Below, in pieces: positions 15,467-24,485 of a stretch of DNA of 52,935 nt. Under the pieces are notes generated by a model, which saw only the letters and a list, made by a program, of their open reading frames with translations, was not told where the DNA came from and searched no databases. The number at the start of each line of letters is the position of its first letter. Position 1 is the stretch's first letter. Position numbers and translations under genes: made by a program. Origin of the DNA: UMGS1840 sp964537245 (GTDB lineage Bacteria; Bacillota; Clostridia; UMGS1840); NCBI GenBank assembly GCA_964537245.1, contig CAZHZL010000009.1, positions 1 through 52,935 of the forward strand, read 5' to 3'.

Positions 15467-18082
15467 TTAGTTATTCCTGTCAAAAAGCTCGTCAACGGAC
15501 AGATTTTTAAATCTTGATAAATTGTATCCGAAAGGAATGTTAAGCGCTTTAACGAAATCCTTGCAGTAGGAATTGTGGGTTAAAACTGCATTTGCATAGC
15601 CGTTTAATATTTGAGGTGCAGCAGCGGCTTCAAGCTTGCAATCTTTGATAAGAGTACGCTGCATAAGATAGTGGTACAATTCAAAATATGATTTGAAGCT
15701 TTTTACATCCTTTATATATTTATCCATATTTCTTATAATATCAAGATGTGCTATACTGTTTCTGTATCTTATAATTACAGAATTATCCGTATTTTTGAGG
15801 TTATCCGAAAGGTATGAGCAGCTTCTTTCAATTCTCCATTTGCGCTTTCTCTGATTTCTGTTTGTTTCTGTAAGACCGTCAAACCAAGCGTTTATTTTAG
15901 CTTTTTTATCTTTTATCAGCTTTTCTGTAAGAAGAAGCCAGTTTTTCTCCTTTGGATTCATTTGGTGAAGAAGCATATCCCTTTCAGCACAGTGGAACGC
16001 TATTGTATAACGGGAATTTACATACACGAGATTTTTTACTATAAGATAAAGTATTGTCAGATAAAGTGTGATAGCTGCCTGCTTTTTTGCTTTAAACTGC
16101 TTTTCTTCAAATGACCTGCCGTTCTGCTTTACATTTTCAAAATCTCTGAAATCCATTTTTGTTATAACGCCTGTAAGAGCGTCAATCTGTTCTTTTATGC
16201 TGTTGCTGCGTTTCTGGAAGCATGAGAAATAGTAGCGTTCGATTTGCGTTTGAGGAATTTTTTCGAGAACAAAACGAACAAGCTGCTCATTTTCGGCAAC
16301 TGTACGGATTTTTTCAGGATTTGCATAGCGGATAAGATATTTGAAGCGCGATGATTCTATAACATTTGACGCAATAAAGTTACGGAAATTCTTCTGTCCT
16401 TTTTTAAACTCCGAATTAAGAAGGTATCTGTCGATATATTCTTCTGTTTCTTTTGCAGATACATTCATTCCCAAAACCTGTGCCGCTTCAATATACATTA
16501 TTTTCTTAGCGTCGGGCGCTGCTGTTGTCATTCTTGCAAAGCTGTTTACAACTCTCAGGTCGGAAGCTATTTCCTTACTTTTTTCAAACATCTCAAAATC
16601 TTTTGTAAAGCTGTATTCTATATTATACTTATCCATTACATCGGTAAACGAAGCAATGTTTTCAAATTTGTTTATAAGCGTTGTCAGAAGGTCGTTTATC
16701 TCTTTTCCGTCCATGAAATTCGTGAGAAGATATATGAGCTTACAGAAATAGTCTGAATCGGATTTTATCGCTATTTCGTTCACTGTCTTTTTCATATCGT
16801 CAGAAATAAGCCTGTAATCTGTTCGGTCGTGCAAGGTCTTTGTGTTCATCTTTGAACGCAAATCCTCGCAGTATGTTTTTATATCTGCCCATAAGCTGAC
16901 AGCCTCTTTAACATAAAACATATCTTTTTGCTCATCATCAAGACAGCTTCTTAATTTAGCTACATTTTTCTCGATTTTATCAGGCGTATTTACATAGTAG
17001 CTGTATATAATAAAATCAAGAAGTCTGTAAAACTTTGAACGGCAGCTGTCATATTTTTGTTCTTTTATTGACGGACAGTTTGCGTCAATCATCTGTTCAC
17101 GAAGCTTCTTAATTGAAAAACCGATATTTTTATTTGCTTTTCTTACGATATAGTTATAAAAATCCTTTGTGATATCGGCTTTTTTGTTGTTAGGCACTTT
17201 TAAAACATCAAACAGTATTTCAAGATTCTTTGCGTTTGTTGCAAGAAAATTACTGTTCAGGTTTTTGATTTTTCTGTCGTATATGCTATCCAGAATATTT
17301 TTTGATTCTTCGTTAAGATAGCTTTGAGGAATGTAGGGAGACATTTTTGTTCCGCCGTGGAAGCAAAACTGTCTTATGTCGCCTATAAGAGCCATTATAT
17401 AGTAAAGCCTTTTTTCGTTGACAACAGATTTTCTTGTTTTTTTGTCATATGTAAAAAATATATCTCCGAAATACGCAAGTCTCGGATTTTTCTTAAGCAT
17501 ATTGAATTTATCTCTTGAAGATATAATATTCTGATATGCAAAGTGACTTTCAGGTGGATTCATAAAAAAGCTGTAACGGTTTATACTGCTCATATATCCT
17601 ATAAAATCACCAACGGAGCCGTCTCTGAAAAGATTGTCAAATTCATAGGCAATATTGTTTATATGAACGGCAAGTATTTTTGTAATATCAAGGATATTGT
17701 ATATAAGCTGAATGTGGATATTATCTGAAAAGGTTTTTCCGAAATACTTTTCTTCAAGTGTATCCTTGCAGTCTATGATATCCTCTCCGATTTCTTTTTC
17801 GCTGAGAAACGGATTGTCAGCCAGCCCTGTTATGCCGTTTCCTTTGATTTTAAACTTCTTTCCGTCTGCCTTTATGCTGAAGCTTTCGGGGTTGTTAAGC
17901 GCTGTTATCTGATCGTCAATGATTTCCTTTTCTAAGATTGCGTCGTTTCCTTTTCCGAATGAAGTCATAAGAAGCTTATCAGAAAAAATAAGTGTCGATT
18001 TTAATCCGGTCGCTTTGATTCTCTTACTTTTCTTTTTCATCTCTTTTTCTGATACTTCAAAAATATCATTTGTTTTTCCCAT
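15467..18082 (-). CDS. cas13d: CRISPR-associated RNA-guided ribonuclease Cas13d (type VI-D effector)
   Basis: 871 aa, compact for Cas13d (characterised members are about 880-970 aa). Two HEPN RNase motifs are intact: HEPN1 R237-QFCF-H242 and HEPN2 R774-NSIA-H779. Family blocks match known Cas13d proteins, for example MTSFGKGNDA, DNIHIQLIYNILDI, GFSIKKLRE, GKEINDL(L)TTLINKF, RNFIASNVIESSRFKYL and YCKDFVKALNIPFGYNL at the C-terminus. Cas13d processes its own pre-crRNA and, once guided to matching RNA, cuts that RNA and bystander RNAs. The start at 18082 has AAAGGAAA upstream. An in-frame extension to 18229 would add 49 hydrophobic residues but runs through the promoter and the spoIVB terminator, so it was rejected. 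No cas1, cas2 or WYL gene lies in the window. Confidence 0.97.
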   Translation of the reverse strand: MGKTNDIFEVSEKEMKKKSKRIKATGLKSTLIFSDKLLMTSFGKGNDAILEKEIIDDQITALNNPESFSIKADGKKFKIKGNGITGLADNPFLSEKEIGEDIIDCKDTLEEKYFGKTFSDNIHIQLIYNILDITKILAVHINNIAYEFDNLFRDGSVGDFIGYMSSINRYSFFMNPPESHFAYQNIISSRDKFNMLKKNPRLAYFGDIFFTYDKKTRKSVVNEKRLYYIMALIGDIRQFCFHGGTKMSPYIPQSYLNEESKNILDSIYDRKIKNLNSNFLATNAKNLEILFDVLKVPNNKKADITKDFYNYIVRKANKNIGFSIKKLREQMIDANCPSIKEQKYDSCRSKFYRLLDFIIYSYYVNTPDKIEKNVAKLRSCLDDEQKDMFYVKEAVSLWADIKTYCEDLRSKMNTKTLHDRTDYRLISDDMKKTVNEIAIKSDSDYFCKLIYLLTNFMDGKEINDLLTTLINKFENIASFTDVMDKYNIEYSFTKDFEMFEKSKEIASDLRVVNSFARMTTAAPDAKKIMYIEAAQVLGMNVSAKETEEYIDRYLLNSEFKKGQKNFRNFIASNVIESSRFKYLIRYANPEKIRTVAENEQLVRFVLEKIPQTQIERYYFSCFQKRSNSIKEQIDALTGVITKMDFRDFENVKQNGRSFEEKQFKAKKQAAITLYLTILYLIVKNLVYVNSRYTIAFHCAERDMLLHQMNPKEKNWLLLTEKLIKDKKAKINAWFDGLTETNRNQRKRKWRIERSCSYLSDNLKNTDNSVIIRYRNSIAHLDIIRNMDKYIKDVKSFKSYFELYHYLMQRTLIKDCKLEAAAAPQILNGYANAVLTHNSYCKDFVKALNIPFGYNLSRFKNLSVDELFDRNN

Positions 18083-18121
18083 TTTTAAGTTTCCTTTCTT
18101 TGTAAATCGACTTATGTTTAC

Positions 18122-18150
18122 ATTATAACACAGGATAATATAAAAAGCAA
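18122..18150 (-). promoter_or_regulatory. Promoter of cas13d
   Basis: On the minus strand, TTGCTT (18150-18145), 17-base spacer, TATAAT (18127-18122) preceded by TGTGT. The start site would lie near 18115, giving a leader of about 33 bases. The perfect -10 and its context match the rpiR and topoisomerase promoters, so expression is probably by the vegetative sigma factor. Confidence 0.65.
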
Positions 18151-18186
18151 GTTTTTTGGATATAAAAACTTCTATATACGAAAAAA

Positions 18187-18229
18187 CAAATAAAAAGAGA
18201 TGCCCGCCTATAATAATATAAGCGAGCAT
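18187..18229 (-). terminator. Terminator downstream of spoIVB
   Basis: On the minus strand, ATGCTCGC and GCGGGCAT form an 8-bp stem with one G-U pair, extended by TTATA/TATAG, and are followed by TCTCTTTTTATTTG. It separates spoIVB from the cas13d promoter. Confidence 0.75.
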
Positions 18230-18239
18230 TTGTATTATT

Positions 18240-19316
18240 TCAATTCTCAGTTTCTGTCAGCATATTTTCAATAAATATTCCATATCCTCTCGTTGGGTCA
18301 TTCACAAAAACATGTGTTACGGCTCCAACCAGTTTCCCATTCTGAATCACCGGAGACCCTGACATTCCCTGAACTATTCCACCGGTTTTTTCAATGAGCT
18401 TTTTATCGGTTATTTTTATAACAAAATCCTTGTTTTTGTTTGTTTCAAGAATTTTTAAAATTTCAATTTCAAATTTTTCCACTCCGCAGTCGCTGACAGT
18501 TGTCATAATATATGCGCTGCCTGTTTGCACATCTTGTTTTTTGCAAACCTCAAGCGGTTTTTCAAGTATAATACCGTTATCTTTTATTTCACCGCAAATT
18601 CCCGAAGCGGTGTTTTTGGATATAGTTCCTATCTCATAATCGGACATAGTTCCGATAAGCTCTCCGGGATTGTTTTTCATACCTTTTTTTGCACCGTGAA
18701 TATCAACAAGCTCTAATTTACCTGTTCTTACCGAAAAATTTTTCTGTGTGTCGCTGTCGGCAATAGGGTGACCGAGTGCATAAAAATTCTTTTTATCACT
18801 TGTGTAGAATGAAATTGTTCCTATTCCTGCCGCGCTGTCGCGAAGCCACATTCCCATTTCATATGTGTTTTCTTCTGTTTTTATGGGCTTCGTTTTTATT
18901 TTGTGCGTCTCGTTGTTTCTGTTTACGGTGAGTGTTATTTCGTTTTCACCGACTGCTTTTATTATTTCTTCAAAATGTGTTGTATTTAAAAGCTTGGTGC
19001 CGTTTACCGCTGTTATTATATCACCGTTTTTTATGCCTGATTTTTTCGCTGGAAATCCGTCGTCGTTTTTTACTCCGACAACAAGAACTCCGTGTGTTTT
19101 TAATTTCATCGCAACAGCTTGTCCTGACGGGATAAGCCTCAGATTTTTCATATCTGCATAAACGCATACCTCGTTTTCGGCAACAGAATTTGCATAGCCT
19201 ACAAAAATAATGTAAATACTGAAAACGAGAGTATAAAATTTAAACTTAAATGTTTTTGATTTTTCATTTTTTTTAATTTTAAATTTTTCATTTTTCTTAT
19301 TCTCTATTTTTATCAC
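18240..19316 (-). CDS. spoIVB: SpoIVB serine peptidase (S55 family)
   Basis: About 358 aa. A charged N-terminus precedes a membrane segment near residues 27-45 (YTLVFSIYIIFVGYANSVA). A PDZ domain follows at about 75-145 (GFPAKKSGIKNGDIITAVNG), then the S55 peptidase domain with the catalytic serine in IVQGMSGSPVIQNGK and the histidine in YALGHPI. SpoIVB is made in the forespore and triggers sigma-K processing in the mother cell. The start is a GTG with a ribosome site (AAAGGCG) that is too close, so the exact start is uncertain. In many spore formers spo0A follows spoIVB; here cas13d lies downstream. Confidence 0.93.
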   Translation of the reverse strand: MIKIENKKNEKFKIKKNEKSKTFKFKFYTLVFSIYIIFVGYANSVAENEVCVYADMKNLRLIPSGQAVAMKLKTHGVLVVGVKNDDGFPAKKSGIKNGDIITAVNGTKLLNTTHFEEIIKAVGENEITLTVNRNNETHKIKTKPIKTEENTYEMGMWLRDSAAGIGTISFYTSDKKNFYALGHPIADSDTQKNFSVRTGKLELVDIHGAKKGMKNNPGELIGTMSDYEIGTISKNTASGICGEIKDNGIILEKPLEVCKKQDVQTGSAYIMTTVSDCGVEKFEIEILKILETNKNKDFVIKITDKKLIEKTGGIVQGMSGSPVIQNGKLVGAVTHVFVNDPTRGYGIFIENMLTETEN

Positions 19317-19370
19317 CGCCTTTCTGATAATATTATTGTGACCGAAGTGTATATTTTTAAAAGTGAAAAA

Positions 19371-19405
19371 AAGAGGCAGAGAAAAAATTTTTTTCTTTGC
19401 CTCTC
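19371..19405 (-). terminator. Terminator downstream of beta-galactosidase
   Basis: On the minus strand, GAGAGGCA and TGCCTCTT flank an A/T-rich inner stem, followed by a T-run before CACTTT. It lies between the beta-galactosidase stop and the spoIVB start. Confidence 0.65.
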
Positions 19406-19429
19406 AAAATTTTTATTTTTTAAAAAATT

Positions 19430-22309
19430 TTATAAAATAAAGAATGAAAATTCAATATCTTCTTCTTTAAGCTGATAATGCTCGAAAAGCTTAGGACCGC
19501 AGGATTGAGAGCCAATACCTGAAACCTTGTAGTCAATACGCACATTTGTTGCGTCGTCCTTTTTGAGCTCGTTTATGTGCTTAGCTTCATCAAGGTGAAT
19601 GCTGTTGTAGTGGGAAACATTGAACTCAAATTCATTTTCTGTCATAAATTTAAGCCCGTTTCTGATATCAAGAACTTTTGTTTGTGTGTGATTTCCGTGT
19701 TCCTGAGGACGAATGTAGTTCACATATTCCTTGTCGGCATTGCTTTCATACCAGTCAATTCTTGTATGGTGATTGAGGTCGATATAGTTTTCGTATTCGC
19801 CCATACCGAAATATTTGAAGTTTTCGTTTTCATACGGTGTTTTAAATTCATAGCCAAGTCTCGGAAGATATGTTAATTTCTGAGTATGCTTTGCTTTTAA
19901 AGATATTTTTATACTTCCGTTATCAAAAATTTCTATTGTCTGTGTGTAGTCTAAGAATTTTACTCTGGAAATACCTGCCAATGAAGCGTTTACAACAATT
20001 TTTCCGTCTTTTATTTCACAGCTGTAAACCTTGTTGAAAATTTTGTTAAAATTAAGTCCCGACTGATTATCCTGATTTGAAACCTCCCAGGTTTTGCGTA
20101 TAACTCTGTCGTTGTCTGTCGGTGCTCTCCATGCTGTAAGGGAAACCTTATCAAGAAGCTGTTCCTTACCTTCTTTTACGATGCTTATAAAGTTACCGTA
20201 TCTTTTTGAAATTACATATCTGAAGTTTTCTTTTTCTGCAATAATTTCGCTGTCGGTTTCCGTAAGTAAACAGTATTTATCAGTTGTGATAATCTCAGAT
20301 TTTTCTTCAATAGGAAGCTTGTGCTGAGATAAAGCAACCTCATAGCCTGTTTTGTCGTACATTGTTATATTTATAAATGCGCCAAGCTTACAGGTTTTTA
20401 TGCCTTCACATAAATCTTTAATGTCAATAACAGTATCACAGTGAGCTTCAAGGTCAAGTGTGATATTTTTTGTTGATATAACTTCACCGTCGCATTTAAC
20501 TGTAAGATTGATTGTGTATTCATTTAAGTTTGTGAAATCATATCTGTTTATGATTTTCAGGCTATATCCGTCAAGAGAAGTTCCCATTCCCTGATAGCAA
20601 GCCTTTATTTCGTATGTACCTGCTTTAAAGCCTCTGTCATAGAATACCATACCGTCACAGCAGAAGTTATGGTCGTGTGTGCCTTCAGAAAAGTCTCCGC
20701 CGTAAAGGGGGACGCCGTCTTTTATAACAGTATGGTCAGCCCATTCCCAGACGCATCCGCCAATCATATGCGGATTTGCGTAAATATAATTCCAATAATC
20801 TTTTACGCTTCCGGGACCGTTACCCATTGCATGAGCATATTCACACATAAAATAAGGCTTTGTACATTTGTTATTTTTGGTGTAACCGTCAAGCGATCTT
20901 TCGTCCTTATACACTACACCCGTGTCAGGATGTGTCCAGTCCGGCTGAATTTCAACAGGCGGATACATTATTGAATATACATCTGCATTTTCTTCGTATC
21001 CTTGTCTTGAGGCGTCCTCACAGTGAACAAGTCTGTCCGAGTCAACGGCTTTTATGTATTCAACCATTTTTATATGGTTAAGACCATGACCGCTTTCGTT
21101 TCCTGTTGACCACATGAAAATTGAAGCGTGGTTTTTGTCTCTTTCGTACGCTCTTTCCATTCTTTCAACATAAGCGCCTTCCCACTCTTTTTGGTTGCAA
21201 ATCCATTCAGGATTGTCTTTTTCGTCATAGCCTGCGTATGTTGAATTTCTTGTAACAAATCCGTGTGTTTCCAAATCAGTTTCCAAAACTACATAAAATC
21301 CCATTTCATCACACATATCCATAAACTTTGGTGGTGGCGGATAGTGAGAAGTTCTTATAGTATTGATATTTAATTTTTTCATAGCAAGAAGGTCATTTCT
21401 CATATCCTCATCGGTTTGATACCATCCTTTAAAGGCATCTGTATCATGGTGATTAACACCTTTCAGCTTTACAGGGACGCCGTTTATTAAAAGCTCGCTT
21501 TTTTCTGAAATTGCAACTGTTTTAAAACCGAATCTGATTTCAATAATTTCGCAGTCATATTTAAAAGTTAATGTATAAAGATATGGTTTTTCAGCATTCC
21601 AGAGAATTGGATTTTCAACCTCGAAGGAAGCTTTATTTTCAGCATTTTTTGTTTCACCGAGAAGTGAAACTTCAGCTTTTCCTTCAAATTCAATATTTAC
21701 AATATTATTCTTTGTTGTTACTTTAATATCTTTTATGTGACCTTCCGGTCTTGAAAGGATATATACGTCTCTGAAAATACCATTGAATCTGAAAAAGTCC
21801 TGGTCTTCAAGATAAGATGAACAGCACCATTTTCTCACCAACACTCTTATTTTATTTATTCCTTTTACAACAAAATCTGAAATATCAAATTCGCTCTGCA
21901 AATGGCTCCCCTGAGAATAGCCAACATATTTTTCATTTATGTATAATTCAATATTTGAAGAAACGCCTTCAAAAACTATATATGTCTTTTTTGAAGTGTC
22001 TTTGATTTCAAATTCTCTTTCGTATACTCCCATTGGGTTTTCATCGGGAACGAAAGGCGGGTCAACAGGATACGGATAATTTACATTTGTATAGTTCGGG
22101 TCTTCATAGCCGTACATCTGCCAGCAGCTTGGTACAGGAATTTTATCCCATTCTGTTATATCTTTTGAATATTCGTCGTCATATTTAAAGTATTTAAAAT
22201 TCCACTCTCCGTTAAGAAGCATATATGCACCGTCGTTTTTCGGAATATAATAGCTTCTCTGCGGTAATCTGTTTTCATGCAGAAATTTTGGATTTTCGTA
22301 GTATCTCAT
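19430..22309 (-). CDS. Beta-galactosidase, glycoside hydrolase family 2 (LacZ type)
   Basis: 959 aa. The domain order is that of LacZ: jelly-roll sugar-binding domain, immunoglobulin-like domain, TIM barrel with catalytic Glu405 (GNESGHG, acid/base) and Glu490 (CEYAHAMGNGPG, nucleophile), then the C-terminal beta-galactosidase small-chain domain (TAWRAPTDNDR, near residue 730). There is no signal peptide, so it is cytoplasmic and would act on imported beta-galactosides. The gene stands alone with a strong promoter (22345-22373) and its own terminator. No lac-type regulator or transporter is adjacent. Confidence 0.95.
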   Translation of the reverse strand: MRYYENPKFLHENRLPQRSYYIPKNDGAYMLLNGEWNFKYFKYDDEYSKDITEWDKIPVPSCWQMYGYEDPNYTNVNYPYPVDPPFVPDENPMGVYEREFEIKDTSKKTYIVFEGVSSNIELYINEKYVGYSQGSHLQSEFDISDFVVKGINKIRVLVRKWCCSSYLEDQDFFRFNGIFRDVYILSRPEGHIKDIKVTTKNNIVNIEFEGKAEVSLLGETKNAENKASFEVENPILWNAEKPYLYTLTFKYDCEIIEIRFGFKTVAISEKSELLINGVPVKLKGVNHHDTDAFKGWYQTDEDMRNDLLAMKKLNINTIRTSHYPPPPKFMDMCDEMGFYVVLETDLETHGFVTRNSTYAGYDEKDNPEWICNQKEWEGAYVERMERAYERDKNHASIFMWSTGNESGHGLNHIKMVEYIKAVDSDRLVHCEDASRQGYEENADVYSIMYPPVEIQPDWTHPDTGVVYKDERSLDGYTKNNKCTKPYFMCEYAHAMGNGPGSVKDYWNYIYANPHMIGGCVWEWADHTVIKDGVPLYGGDFSEGTHDHNFCCDGMVFYDRGFKAGTYEIKACYQGMGTSLDGYSLKIINRYDFTNLNEYTINLTVKCDGEVISTKNITLDLEAHCDTVIDIKDLCEGIKTCKLGAFINITMYDKTGYEVALSQHKLPIEEKSEIITTDKYCLLTETDSEIIAEKENFRYVISKRYGNFISIVKEGKEQLLDKVSLTAWRAPTDNDRVIRKTWEVSNQDNQSGLNFNKIFNKVYSCEIKDGKIVVNASLAGISRVKFLDYTQTIEIFDNGSIKISLKAKHTQKLTYLPRLGYEFKTPYENENFKYFGMGEYENYIDLNHHTRIDWYESNADKEYVNYIRPQEHGNHTQTKVLDIRNGLKFMTENEFEFNVSHYNSIHLDEAKHINELKKDDATNVRIDYKVSGIGSQSCGPKLFEHYQLKEEDIEFSFFIL

Positions 22310-22344
22310 AGTAGTTTTACCTTTCTTAAAGAATTGTTATGCCC

Positions 22345-22373
22345 ATTATAATATAAAAAAATCTGAAAGTCAA
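22345..22373 (-). promoter_or_regulatory. Sigma-A promoter of beta-galactosidase
   Basis: On the minus strand, TTGACT (22373-22368), 17-base spacer, TATAAT (22350-22345). No clear operator palindrome was seen beyond the short TCTGTTGACTTTCAGA imperfect repeat over the -35. Confidence 0.7.
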
Positions 22374-22437
22374 CAGATTTTTAAAAAAAGCCAAAAAAGA
22401 GAAAAAATATCCATATGATAAGAAAATATTACATAAA

Positions 22438-22470
22438 AACACGACCTAAGCAGAAGCTTCAGGTCGTGTT
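22438..22470 (-). terminator. Terminator downstream of glnA
   Basis: A perfect 10-bp stem AACACGACCT / AGGTCGTGTT, followed by TTTATG and more T on the minus strand. Confidence 0.8.
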
Positions 22471-22475
22471 GGAAA

Positions 22476-23897
22476 TTATAAATTGTAATATTTATCGAAT
22501 TCAGCAGGGTGTGGTATTGCAGCAAGCTGACGGCATTCTTCTCGTTTTGTTTTTATGAAGTTTTTAAGTAATTCTTCAGGGAATACGCCGCCTGCAGTTA
22601 AGTAGTCGTGGTCTGCTTCAAGGGCGTTGAGCGCTTCTTCCAGTGAAGTCGGAAGCTGCTTTAATTTAGCTTTTTCTTCATCGCTTAAATGGAATAAATT
22701 GAAATCATAAGGACCCCAGCCGTTTTCATGCGGGTCAATCTGATTTTTAATACCGTCAATACCAGCCATGAGGATTGCCGCATAGCAGAAATACGGATTA
22801 CATGTTGCATCAGGATTTCTAAGCTCAAAGCGTCTTAATTTAGGCTCTTTTGCGTAAGCAGGAATACGGATAACGGCACTTCTGTTTGAGGTAGCATATC
22901 CGACGGTAACAGGAGCTTCAAAGCCCGGAACAAGTCTTTTAAATGAGTTCGTGCATGGGTTTGTGAGTGCACAAAGTGATGCGATATGCTTAAGAAGACC
23001 GCCCATAAACCAGTGAGCTTCCTTGCTTAAGTTTGAATATCCGTTGTCATCTGAGAAAACAGGCTCGCCGTCTTTTAACAAAAGCATATGTACATGCATA
23101 CCGTTGCCCGCTTCACCCATTACAGGCTTTGGCATAAAGGTTGCTGACATTCCGTATTTTCTAGCTGTATTGTGAATGATGTATTTTATCATCATCGTAG
23201 CGTCAGCCATTTTTGACATAACACCCAGTTCAGGCTCAATTTCAAACTGTCCGCCTGCACCAACCTCAGGGTGATGATAGTTAAGGGCAATACCAGCGTC
23301 GTCTATAAGCATACACATTTCGCTTCTTGCTTCATATGATACATCAAACGGCTTTGCAATGTGGTAGTTTTTCTGTTTTGCAACTATGTTTCCGAGCCCT
23401 TCGTTTGCGCTGTTCCAGTGTGCCTGCTGTGCGTCTAAAGATACACCGATTGATTCAGGCTTTACTTCCCAGCCGACCTGGTCGAAAAGATAAAATTCAA
23501 ATTCGGGAAGGATAAGCATTGTATCCGCGATACCGCTGTCCTTCAAATATTTTTCGGCAGCGAGAACGATATTTCTCGGATACTGTGCCAACGGCTTGTT
23601 TTCAGGGCTGGCGATAATCATTGCGTTACCTGTCATAGATAATGTCGGAATTTCGCAGAACGGGTCTATAACTGCGGTATCGGGATCGGGGATAAATACC
23701 ATATCGCTTTTTTCAACCACTGCATAGCCATAGTTTGAGGCGTCAAAGCCTATACCGTTTTTCATCGTTTTTTCTGAGAAGTTTTTTGCCGGAATTGTAA
23801 CATGTCGGAACTGACCGTTGATGTCAACCATCTTAAAATCAACCATTTTTATTCCGTGTTCTTCAATTAAATTGAGAATATCCTGTACAGTTTTCAT
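22476..23897 (-). CDS. glnA: Glutamine synthetase, type I
   Basis: 473 aa. It makes glutamine from glutamate, ammonia and ATP in the cytoplasm as a dodecamer. Motifs: MVDINGQFRHVTIP near the N-terminus, LPEFEFYLFD, GAGGQFEIE, NGMHVHM and NRSAVIRIP. The length is that of the longer GSI-beta group. At the place of the adenylylated Tyr397 in enterobacteria (NLYDL) this protein has NLFHL, with Phe402, so control by adenylylation at that site is not possible. The gene is monocistronic with a sigma-A promoter (23935-23963), an AAGGAG ribosome site and a strong terminator. No glnR is adjacent. Confidence 0.95.
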   Translation of the reverse strand: MKTVQDILNLIEEHGIKMVDFKMVDINGQFRHVTIPAKNFSEKTMKNGIGFDASNYGYAVVEKSDMVFIPDPDTAVIDPFCEIPTLSMTGNAMIIASPENKPLAQYPRNIVLAAEKYLKDSGIADTMLILPEFEFYLFDQVGWEVKPESIGVSLDAQQAHWNSANEGLGNIVAKQKNYHIAKPFDVSYEARSEMCMLIDDAGIALNYHHPEVGAGGQFEIEPELGVMSKMADATMMIKYIIHNTARKYGMSATFMPKPVMGEAGNGMHVHMLLLKDGEPVFSDDNGYSNLSKEAHWFMGGLLKHIASLCALTNPCTNSFKRLVPGFEAPVTVGYATSNRSAVIRIPAYAKEPKLRRFELRNPDATCNPYFCYAAILMAGIDGIKNQIDPHENGWGPYDFNLFHLSDEEKAKLKQLPTSLEEALNALEADHDYLTAGGVFPEELLKNFIKTKREECRQLAAIPHPAEFDKYYNL

Positions 23898-23934
23898 TAT
23901 AATGTCTCCTTTTTCATTAAATATTGATGTATAT

Positions 23935-23963
23935 ATTCTATCATAAAATTTTAACTATTTCAA
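23935..23963 (-). promoter_or_regulatory. Sigma-A promoter of glnA
   Basis: On the minus strand, TTGAAA (23963-23958), 17-base spacer, TAGAAT (23940-23935). About 38 bases separate the -10 from the start codon. Confidence 0.6.
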
Positions 23964-24021
23964 CTATAAAAACATATTTTTTTAAAAAAATTCATTTAAA
24001 GGAAAAAAATAGCTTTAGTTA

Positions 24022-24050
24022 TTGACTAATCGTTTTTTTTGTGGTATTAT
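24022..24050 (+). promoter_or_regulatory. Sigma-A promoter of the NusG-II/mre gene cluster
   Basis: TTGACT (24022-24027), 17-base spacer, TATTAT (24045-24050). A second TATAAT lies at 24050-24055. It is the first promoter seen before a run of closely spaced cell-shape genes. Confidence 0.7.
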
Positions 24051-24098
24051 ATAATGTGACAGGATTGAAAAATAAAAATTTTACGGTGGTAGAGTGAT

Positions 24099-24485
24099 AT
24101 GGTGAAAAAAGCGGATGTTATAATTGTATCTGCTGTTTTGTTATTTGTTGTTTTATCGTTTTTTTTGTTGATAAAGCCCGGTGCAAAAGGCGGCGAAAAA
24201 TATATCAATATCTACATTGACGGTAAAAAAGAATATTCATACTCTTCTATTAATAGACCGAAAGCTGAAGAAATTGTAAAGATTGACAATAAATATGGGT
24301 ATAATGAAATAGTGGTGGAAAGCGGATGCGTGTATATTAAGGAGTCGGACTGTAAAGGTAAGGACTGCAAAAAAACAGGACGGATATCCGAAAAAGATGA
24401 GTTTATTATCTGTGCGCCGCATAAGCTTATGATAAAAATTGAAGAGACGGCAGGTGATGATGATGTTTCAGCGATTACCTACTGA
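24099..24485 (+). CDS. NusG domain II-containing membrane-anchored protein
   Basis: 128 aa. One N-terminal membrane segment (about residues 6-25) is followed by a small domain like NusG domain II (YINIYIDGKKEYSYS..., CVYIKESDCKGKDC, FIICAPHKLMIKIE). Such proteins are common in Firmicutes next to Gx transporter genes and FMN-binding or Rnf-type clusters. The role is unknown; transcription elongation is not implied, because the NusG N-terminal domain is missing. It overlaps the next gene by about 23 bases. Confidence 0.8.
   Translation: MVKKADVIIVSAVLLFVVLSFFLLIKPGAKGGEKYINIYIDGKKEYSYSSINRPKAEEIVKIDNKYGYNEIVVESGCVYIKESDCKGKDCKKTGRISEKDEFIICAPHKLMIKIEETAGDDDVSAITY

Noticed and set aside
15310..15510. 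Plus-strand reading frame of 66 codons
   Set aside because: It runs through the CRISPR repeat, the palindrome and the end of cas13d; no ribosome site and no family resemblance.
18083..18229. N-terminal extension of Cas13d by 49 hydrophobic residues
   Set aside because: It would read through the cas13d promoter and the spoIVB terminator, has no ribosome site, and Cas13d homologues do not have a membrane segment. The ATG at 18082 has a good AAAGGAAA site.
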